This document shows, piece by piece, positions 59,315 through 64,000 of a DNA stretch of 64,000 bases. The stretch lies in assembly GCA_947625815.1 (NCBI GenBank), contig CANQPU010000005.1, positions 1 to 64,000 of the forward strand. Reading direction: 5' to 3'. Positions within the stretch are counted from its first letter, which is position 1. The number at the start of each line of letters is the position of its first letter. This stretch comes from an uncultured Oscillospiraceae bacterium (GTDB lineage Bacteria; Bacillota; Clostridia; Oscillospirales; Oscillospiraceae). The translations under genes were made by a program, and so were the position numbers. Under the pieces are notes generated by a model. It had not been told where the DNA came from, did not search any database, and saw only the letters and a list, made by a program, of their open reading frames with translations.

Positions 59315-60061
59315 ATGGGTGTCAAAAGGATCCTGACAAAAGTTTTAAAGCGCGCGGTGACCTGGAATGACCTGCCTTTCGGTACGGCCATCGTGGCCGC
59401 CGCGGGAAAGTCCGCGCGTATGGAGGGGGAGGACAAGCTCTTTGCGGACCTGAACGGCCTTCCCGTCATCGCCTGGTCCCTGCGGGCGCTTCAGGAAAGC
59501 GACCATGTCCACGAGATCATTGTTGTGACCCGGGAGGAGTCCATTGTCCAGGCGGCTGATCTGTGCGCGGAGCTTGAGATCACCAAGGCTACGAAGATCC
59601 TCTGCGGCGGGGAGACAAGGCTGGACTCTGTTCTTATCGGACTTGCCGAGGCGGCTCCGGAGGCTCAATACATAGCCGTCCACGACGGGGCGAGGCCCCT
59701 CGTCACCAAGGAGATCATCGCCGACGCCTTTTCAAAAGCCTACAAATACCACGCCGCCTGTCCGGCCGTGCCTGTCAACGACACGATCAAGGCGGCCAAA
59801 AACGGCTTCGTCACCGGGACGCCCGACCGGAAGACGCTCTACGCCGTCCAGACGCCCCAGGTGTTCGCCGCGGACGTTCTCCGGGCGGCTCTCCACGCGG
59901 CCAAAGCCAAAAAGTCGGACATCACCGACGACTGCGGAGCGGCGGAGTCCATCGGCATCTCCCCAGCGCTCAGCCTGGGCTCCTTTGAGAACATCAAGAT
60001 CACCCGGCCCGTCGATCTGAAGCTGGCCAGGGCGATCCTGGAGGAGAGGACGGGACGATGA
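59315..60061 (+). CDS. ispD: 2-C-methyl-D-erythritol 4-phosphate cytidylyltransferase
   Basis: A 248-residue enzyme of the MEP isoprenoid route with AIVAAAGKSARMEGEDKLF (CTP loop), IAVHDGARPLVT, CPAVPVNDTIK and VQTPQVF. It has an N-terminal extension of about 30 residues before the CTP loop (MGVKRILTKVLKRAVTWNDL), longer than usual. ATG 59315 follows GAGGTG; upstream in-frame codons overlap ispH-S1. It is coupled to ispF. Confidence 0.93.
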   Translation: MGVKRILTKVLKRAVTWNDLPFGTAIVAAAGKSARMEGEDKLFADLNGLPVIAWSLRALQESDHVHEIIVVTREESIVQAADLCAELEITKATKILCGGETRLDSVLIGLAEAAPEAQYIAVHDGARPLVTKEIIADAFSKAYKYHAACPAVPVNDTIKAAKNGFVTGTPDRKTLYAVQTPQVFAADVLRAALHAAKAKKSDITDDCGAAESIGISPALSLGSFENIKITRPVDLKLARAILEERTGR

Positions 60062-60546
60062 GGATCGGTCACGGATATGACGTACACCGGCTTGCGCCGG
60101 GCAGGCGCCTGGTGCTCTGCGGCGTGGAGATCCCGTTTGAATACGGTCTTCTCGGGCACTCCGACGCCGACGCCGCGGTCCACGCGCTGATGGACGCCCT
60201 TTTGGGCGCCGCGGGCCTCGGCGATATAGGCCGGCTTTTTCCCGACAGCGACGAGCGGTTCCTTGATATCGACAGCCTGCTGCTCCTTGACTCCGTGATG
60301 GAGCAGATCAGAGCGAGAGGCTTCCGGCTTGGAAACGCGGACATCACCATAATCGCCCAGGCGCCAAAGCTCGCGCCCTATATCGACAGGATGCGCATGA
60401 CGCTTGCCGCCAGGCTCGGCGTCGCGCCGGACCGGGTGAACGTAAAGGCCACCACCGAGGAGAATCTTGGGGAGGTCAGCACCCGGGGCATCGCCGCCCA
60501 CGCAGTGGTGCTGCTGGAGGAGCCGGCGCGGGCCATAAATCTATAA
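60058..60546 (+). CDS. ispF: 2-C-methyl-D-erythritol 2,4-cyclodiphosphate synthase
   Basis: A 162-residue trimeric zinc enzyme with RIGHGYDVHRLAPG (metal Asp8 and His10), LLGHSDADAAVHALMDALLG and VKATTEENLG. It forms the cyclic diphosphate in the MEP pathway. It overlaps ispD by four bases (ATGA). Together with ispH upstream, three MEP genes are clustered. Confidence 0.96.
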   Translation: MRIGHGYDVHRLAPGRRLVLCGVEIPFEYGLLGHSDADAAVHALMDALLGAAGLGDIGRLFPDSDERFLDIDSLLLLDSVMEQIRARGFRLGNADITIIAQAPKLAPYIDRMRMTLAARLGVAPDRVNVKATTEENLGEVSTRGIAAHAVVLLEEPARAINL

Positions 60547-60552
60547 ACATTT

Positions 60553-60608
60553 TTCCTCTCCCGGAATAGTATGTTGTGTATGCTCATTCACCATACTTCC
60601 GGGAGGAA
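60553..60608 (+). promoter_or_regulatory. Hairpin sequestering the ribosome site of the DUF3343 gene
   Basis: A 17-bp stem is formed by 60553-60573 and 60592-60608 with two 2-base bulges (TC at 60559-60560 and TA at 60567-60568) and an 18-base loop. The 3' arm contains the whole Shine-Dalgarno GGGAGG (60601-60606), leaving the ATG at 60616 accessible but its ribosome site paired. This suggests translational control. Confidence 0.65.
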
Positions 60609-60615
60609 TTCATTT

Positions 60616-60870
60616 ATGGAAAGCCTTTACCTCACCTGCCGCTCGCTGACCTACGCGCAACGGGTCTCACGGGTACTGACAGCGGCGAGGATCCAGAATA
60701 TTATTATCCGAACGCCCCAGAACATGTCGAGGGAGGGGTGCGGCTATGCCGTCAGGATCGTCCAGCGCTCCCTGGCGGCCGCGATGAGCGCGCTGGCCGC
60801 GGCGCAGCTCCCTCCCAAAAGAGTCTACAAGCCCGGACCCGGCGGCCTCTATGAGGAGGTGCCGGTTTGA
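60616..60870 (+). CDS. DUF3343 small protein (putative sulfur/selenium carrier)
   Basis: An 84-residue protein starting MESLYLTCRSLTYAQRVSRV, the DUF3343 pattern, with one conserved N-terminal cysteine (LTCRS) and a second in REGCGYAVRI. The family is often annotated as a putative Se/S carrier and sits beside cysteine-desulfurase-like genes. The next gene starts on its stop codon, so they are translationally coupled. Its ribosome site is buried in the hairpin at 60553-60608. Function is inferred from context. Confidence 0.85.
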   Translation: MESLYLTCRSLTYAQRVSRVLTAARIQNIIIRTPQNMSREGCGYAVRIVQRSLAAAMSALAAAQLPPKRVYKPGPGGLYEEVPV

Positions 60871-61997
60871 TGTATCTTGACAGCGCCGCCACCACCTTTC
60901 AAAAGCCCGCCTCCGTGAAGAGGGAGATGGTCAGAGCGCTGGAGCTCTTTTCAAGTCCCGGGCGCGGCGGGCACCGGCTTGCCATGGCGGCCTCCGAGAA
61001 GCTTTTTGCGTGTCGGGAAAAGGCCGCCGCCATGTTTGGCGTTGACAATCCCGAGCGCGTGATCATGACCTTCAACGCCACCCACGGGCTGAATATCGCC
61101 ATCCGAAGTCTGGCCGCCCCGGGGGACCGGGTGGTCATCTCAGGCTTCGAGCACAACTCCGTCCTGCGGCCCCTGTATGCGCTCGGCGCGGATATCACTG
61201 TGGCGGACAGCCCGGTCTTTCAGCCTGAGGCGGCGGTAAGGGCCTTTGAGCGCGCGCTTGACAAGCCGGCAAAAGCGGTGATCATCAACCATGTATCCAA
61301 TGTTTTCGGGTATATTCTGCCTGTTGACAGGGTGGCCCGGCTCTGCCGGGAAAGGGGCGTTCCGCTCCTGGTGGACGCCTCGCAGTCGGCGGGGATCCTG
61401 GAGGTCAACGCCGGGGCATGGGGCGCGGACTTCGTCGCCATGCCGGGGCACAAGGGTCTGTACGGTCCCCAGGGGACGGGGCTCCTCATCGCCTCCGAGA
61501 GGGCAAGGCCCCTTCTTTACGGCGGCTCCGGAAGCGATTCGAGGAACCCGGATATGCCGCCCTTCCTGCCGGACGCGCTGGAGGCCGGCACCCATAACAT
61601 GCCGGGGATCGCGGGGCTGACGGCCGGACTTGCTTTTGTGGACGGAACGGGTACGGACCGGATCCGCGTCCACGAGAGCCGGCTGATACGCCGGATGGTC
61701 AAAGCCCTCTCCGGGATACCGGGCGTGCGGGTGTTCGCCGCGGAGGACCCGGAAGATCAGGCCGGCGTCATGTCCTTTGAGGCGGCCTCCCTGCCGGCGG
61801 AGACGGTGGGGGAGAGGCTGGACGGGCTCGGCTTCGCCGTCCGGGCCGGGCTCCACTGCTCGCCCCTTGCCCACGCTACCGTAGGGACCATAAAGCGCGG
61901 GACGGTGAGGGCCAGCGTTTCCGCCTTTAATACCGCCGCGGAGATCGACGCTTTTGCCGAGGCGGTCGAACGCATAGCCAGAGGGAGCGGGCTTTGA
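60870..61997 (+). CDS. Cysteine desulfurase-like PLP aminotransferase (class V)
   Basis: A 375-residue enzyme with MYLDSAATTFQKPASVKR, FNATHGLNIAIRSL, ISGFEHNSVLRPL, LVDASQSAGIL, and the PLP lysine in MPGHKGLYGPQGTG (near 198). The reactive-loop cysteine AGLHCSPLAHATVGT (near 330) is kept, so sulfur or selenium transfer from cysteine or selenocysteine is likely. It pairs with DUF3343. ATG 60870 follows GAGGAGG. Confidence 0.88.
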   Translation: MYLDSAATTFQKPASVKREMVRALELFSSPGRGGHRLAMAASEKLFACREKAAAMFGVDNPERVIMTFNATHGLNIAIRSLAAPGDRVVISGFEHNSVLRPLYALGADITVADSPVFQPEAAVRAFERALDKPAKAVIINHVSNVFGYILPVDRVARLCRERGVPLLVDASQSAGILEVNAGAWGADFVAMPGHKGLYGPQGTGLLIASERARPLLYGGSGSDSRNPDMPPFLPDALEAGTHNMPGIAGLTAGLAFVDGTGTDRIRVHESRLIRRMVKALSGIPGVRVFAAEDPEDQAGVMSFEAASLPAETVGERLDGLGFAVRAGLHCSPLAHATVGTIKRGTVRASVSAFNTAAEIDAFAEAVERIARGSGL

Positions 61998-62009
61998 GCC
62001 GCTCCCTTT
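61982..62009 (+). terminator. Hairpin at the end of the desulfurase-like gene
   Basis: AGGGAGCGG/CCGCTCCCT stem (61982-61990 with 61999-62007) containing the stop codon in its loop, followed by TTA. T run is short. Confidence 0.5.
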
Positions 62010-62050
62010 AAGGCGAAGGGGAAGCTTTGAAAAGATAAAAAAGAAACTTA

Positions 62051-62079
62051 TTGCCAAACAGGCCTTTTTATTGTATAAT
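62051..62079 (+). promoter_or_regulatory. Promoter of cdaA-cdaR
   Basis: TTGCCA (62051-62056) and TATAAT (62074-62079) with 17 bases between them, about 70 bases before ATG 62149. Confidence 0.75.
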
Positions 62080-62148
62080 GATAATTTAGAATCATGCTGA
62101 AAACGGAGCTGCCGGTGATAACATTCCTGAAAGAAGGCGGTGCGGTCT

Positions 62149-63027
62149 ATGGACAAGCTGAACGATTTGATGGTTTTCCTCAGGACCTTCATACGGACCA
62201 TAAGGGTGTGGGACATACTGGATATGGCCATTGTGGCCTTCCTCGTCTATAAGCTCATAACCTTCTTCTCAAAGACCAACTCCATGAACGTGGTGAAGGG
62301 AATCCTCATCCTCGTGGTGGTCATGATCATCACCACCATCGCGGATCTGCCCGTCGTGTCCTATCTTCTCGGCAACACCTTTGAGATGGGGCTCATCATC
62401 ATCATCGTGCTGTTCCAGCCGGAGATCCGCAGGATCCTGGAGCAGGTGGGAGGCAGTATCAAGGACATCTTCGGCCATCCGGTGAAGACGGCCAGCATCG
62501 ATAACGCCATCACCCAGACGGTCCTGGCCTGCGCGGATATGTCCCGGACCCGGACCGGAGCGCTGCTGGTCTTTGAGAGGGACGTCAATCTTGAATCCTA
62601 TATCAAAACCGGCACCATCGTGGACGCCTCGCCGGCGGCGGAGCTTCTGAAAAACCTTTTCTACAACAAGGCGCCGCTCCATGACGGCGCGGTCATTATC
62701 AGGGGCGGGCGGATCGCCGGCGCGGCCTGTATGCTCCCCCTGTCGGGCAACGTGAACATCAGCCGGGATCTGGGCATGCGTCACAGAGCCGGCATCGGCA
62801 TGAGCGAACGGACAGACGCCGTGGTCGTCATCGTCTCGGAGGAGACGGGGGATATCTCCGTGGCCATTGAGGGAATCATAAAGCGGGGACTTTCCACGGA
62901 CACCTTTGAAAAGCTTCTCAGGCAGGAGCTGATGCCGCAGGAGCAGGAGAAAAAGAGCCTCTGGAGAAAGATCAGGGATATGGCCGCCGGGCGCGGCAAG
63001 GATCGGGCAGGTGAGAGTCATGAGTGA
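62149..63027 (+). CDS. cdaA: Diadenylate cyclase CdaA
   Basis: A 292-residue membrane enzyme: three N-terminal helices (about 25-40, 46-68, 75-92), then the DAC domain with DGA at 179-181 (LHDGAVII) and RHR at 211-213 (MRHRAGIGMSE), the hallmark c-di-AMP catalytic motifs. c-di-AMP controls potassium and osmolyte uptake and the cell wall. ATG 62149 (MDKLNDL) is preferred over a GTG at 62140. It overlaps the next gene by 8 bases. Confidence 0.96.
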   Translation: MDKLNDLMVFLRTFIRTIRVWDILDMAIVAFLVYKLITFFSKTNSMNVVKGILILVVVMIITTIADLPVVSYLLGNTFEMGLIIIIVLFQPEIRRILEQVGGSIKDIFGHPVKTASIDNAITQTVLACADMSRTRTGALLVFERDVNLESYIKTGTIVDASPAAELLKNLFYNKAPLHDGAVIIRGGRIAGAACMLPLSGNVNISRDLGMRHRAGIGMSERTDAVVVIVSEETGDISVAIEGIIKRGLSTDTFEKLLRQELMPQEQEKKSLWRKIRDMAAGRGKDRAGESHE

Positions 63028-64000
63028 GAAAAAAAGCAGAAAGGTCCTCTACATCATCTTCTCGATTGTCGTCTCCATCGCGCTGTGGACCTATGTGGTG
63101 TTTGTGGTCAATCCCATGCTGGAGGAGCCGATGGAGGTCCCCAATGTGCCCATTGAATTTGTCGGGCAGGATATACTGACCGACAACAATCTGATCGTGT
63201 CGGATGTGGACGTGCGGGAGCTTACCGTCTATTTCGGCGGACGGATCAGGGACATCTCCCGCATCTCCGACATGGAGGTCCGGGCCGTGGTGGATCTGAC
63301 GGACGTGCTCCGCTACTCCACGCCCACCGGTACACACGCGCTTGAGTACGATCTTGTTTATGACAGCTCCGGCACCAACAAGATCACGGTGGAGGACGTC
63401 TCCCGGTCCGTGATCGAGGTCACCGTTGAAAGGCTGGTGACCCAGAGCTTCCAGATACGGCCCATATTCGAGGGCTCCATCGCGGAAAGCTACGTGGCCG
63501 GCGCGCTGACGCCCTCCAGAGATACGGTGACAGTGTCGGGGACCGAGGCGGCCATCGCCAAGATCGCCATGGCCACGGCGACCCTGGAGTGGGAGAATCT
63601 CTCCAGCACGATTAACAACAAGGAGGTCCCGATCAAGCTCCTTGACAGCGGCGGGAACGAGATCAACGCCGCCGAGTCCGGCATCACCTTCGTCACCGGC
63701 GACACGGTCCTGCTGACCCAGAATATCCTGATGGTCAAGGACGTGGCCTTTGAGATCGATACGGTCCATACGCCGACGATCAACGACTCCAATATCAGCA
63801 TTATCTTTGATCCGGCGACGATCCGGCTCCGCGGAGATCCGGAGGTACTGGAGGGGCTCAACGTCATCAATCTGGGGACCGTGGACCTCAAGAGCTTCTA
63901 TCTGTCCTACACCGAGGATTATCAGATCAAGCTGCCCAATGATACCAGCAACCTGAGCGGCTTTACCTCCGTCAACGTGACCATCAATATCAAGGACCCG
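63020..64000 (+). CDS. cdaR: YbbR-domain regulator CdaR (C-terminus outside window)
   Basis: 327 residues are visible, from ATG 63020 to the right edge. One N-terminal helix (VLYIIFSIVVSIALWTYVVF) anchors the protein, followed by at least three YbbR repeats (VPIEFVGQDIL, FQIRPIFEGSIAESYVAGAL, VAFEIDTVHTP). CdaR binds CdaA and adjusts c-di-AMP synthesis. It overlaps cdaA. glmM, which usually follows, would lie beyond the window. Confidence 0.92.
   Translation, partial: MSEKKSRKVLYIIFSIVVSIALWTYVVFVVNPMLEEPMEVPNVPIEFVGQDILTDNNLIVSDVDVRELTVYFGGRIRDISRISDMEVRAVVDLTDVLRYSTPTGTHALEYDLVYDSSGTNKITVEDVSRSVIEVTVERLVTQSFQIRPIFEGSIAESYVAGALTPSRDTVTVSGTEAAIAKIAMATATLEWENLSSTINNKEVPIKLLDSGGNEINAAESGITFVTGDTVLLTQNILMVKDVAFEIDTVHTPTINDSNISIIFDPATIRLRGDPEVLEGLNVINLGTVDLKSFYLSYTEDYQIKLPNDTSNLSGFTSVNVTINIKDP

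Overview
The window is a GC-rich stretch of a spore-forming Clostridia chromosome, most like the Oscillospiraceae/Oscillospirales. The case for this is a bifunctional IspH-S1 gene, a SpoIVFA/SpoIVFB-type pair, a YtfJ (GerW) gene, a DacF-type carboxypeptidase, a CdaA-CdaR pair, GTP-type PEP carboxykinase, the GGGtGRT/NifU-like pair, and sigma-A promoters of TTGACA-17-TATAAT type. It is nearly all genes, on alternating strands, with no rRNA, CRISPR array, intact prophage or recognisable transposase.

Layout. 1-1.6 kb (minus): GGGtGRT gene (cut by the left edge) and NifU-like scaffold gene behind a perfect promoter. 1.7-5.0 kb (plus): PHP phosphoesterase, a membrane-anchored XRE regulator, and a three-gene operon of two small membrane proteins plus a small XRE regulator preceded by two tandem operators. 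5.0-7.7 kb (minus): M48 protease, then a PadR / HAAS-DUF4097 operon. 7.8-14.3 kb (plus): tRNA-Leu, malQ, a GH13 enzyme, a LysM protein and an ABC-2 exporter. 14.3-20.7 kb (minus): small membrane protein, mutY, pckG, mpg, rsmA and a MATE transporter. 20.7-23.6 kb: a compositionally distinct islet at the 3' end of tRNA-Pro(GGG). 23.8-28.8 kb: MarR/DegV, a thioesterase and a GlpA-like / FAD / DUF1667 operon. 28.9-36.4 kb: tRNA-Pro(CGG), a FeoA-FeoB fusion, sporulation proteases, a radical SAM pair and pfkA. 36.5-41 kb: rplS, lepB, ylqF, rnhB, yraN, thrC. 41-48.4 kb: phosphoesterase, then tig-clpP-clpX-lon-engB. 48.4-54 kb: M50 protease, scpA, scpB, DUF2953, ytfJ, dacF, rluB-type synthase, RpiR regulator. 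54.5-64 kb: FAD protein, cmk, plsC, ispH-S1, ispD, ispF, DUF3343 plus cysteine-desulfurase-like gene, cdaA and cdaR (cut by the right edge).

How genes work together. Protein quality control (tig-clpPX-lon), ribosome biogenesis (rplS, ylqF, engB, rsmA), isoprenoid synthesis (ispH, ispD, ispF) and c-di-AMP signalling (cdaA-cdaR) form compact translationally coupled groups. The accessory signals deserving most attention are: (1) a 2.7-kb islet between a complete tRNA-Pro(GGG) gene and a 25-bp copy of its 3' end, carrying a second PadR/HAAS/DUF4097 operon and a highly structured, noncoding, possibly mobile 243-bp element; (2) duplicated 20-bp palindromes over the promoter of the small-membrane-protein/XRE operon; (3) a 17-bp hairpin that buries the ribosome binding site of the DUF3343/desulfurase-like pair. 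Translations and positions were read by eye; family names rest on recognised motifs, not on a search.
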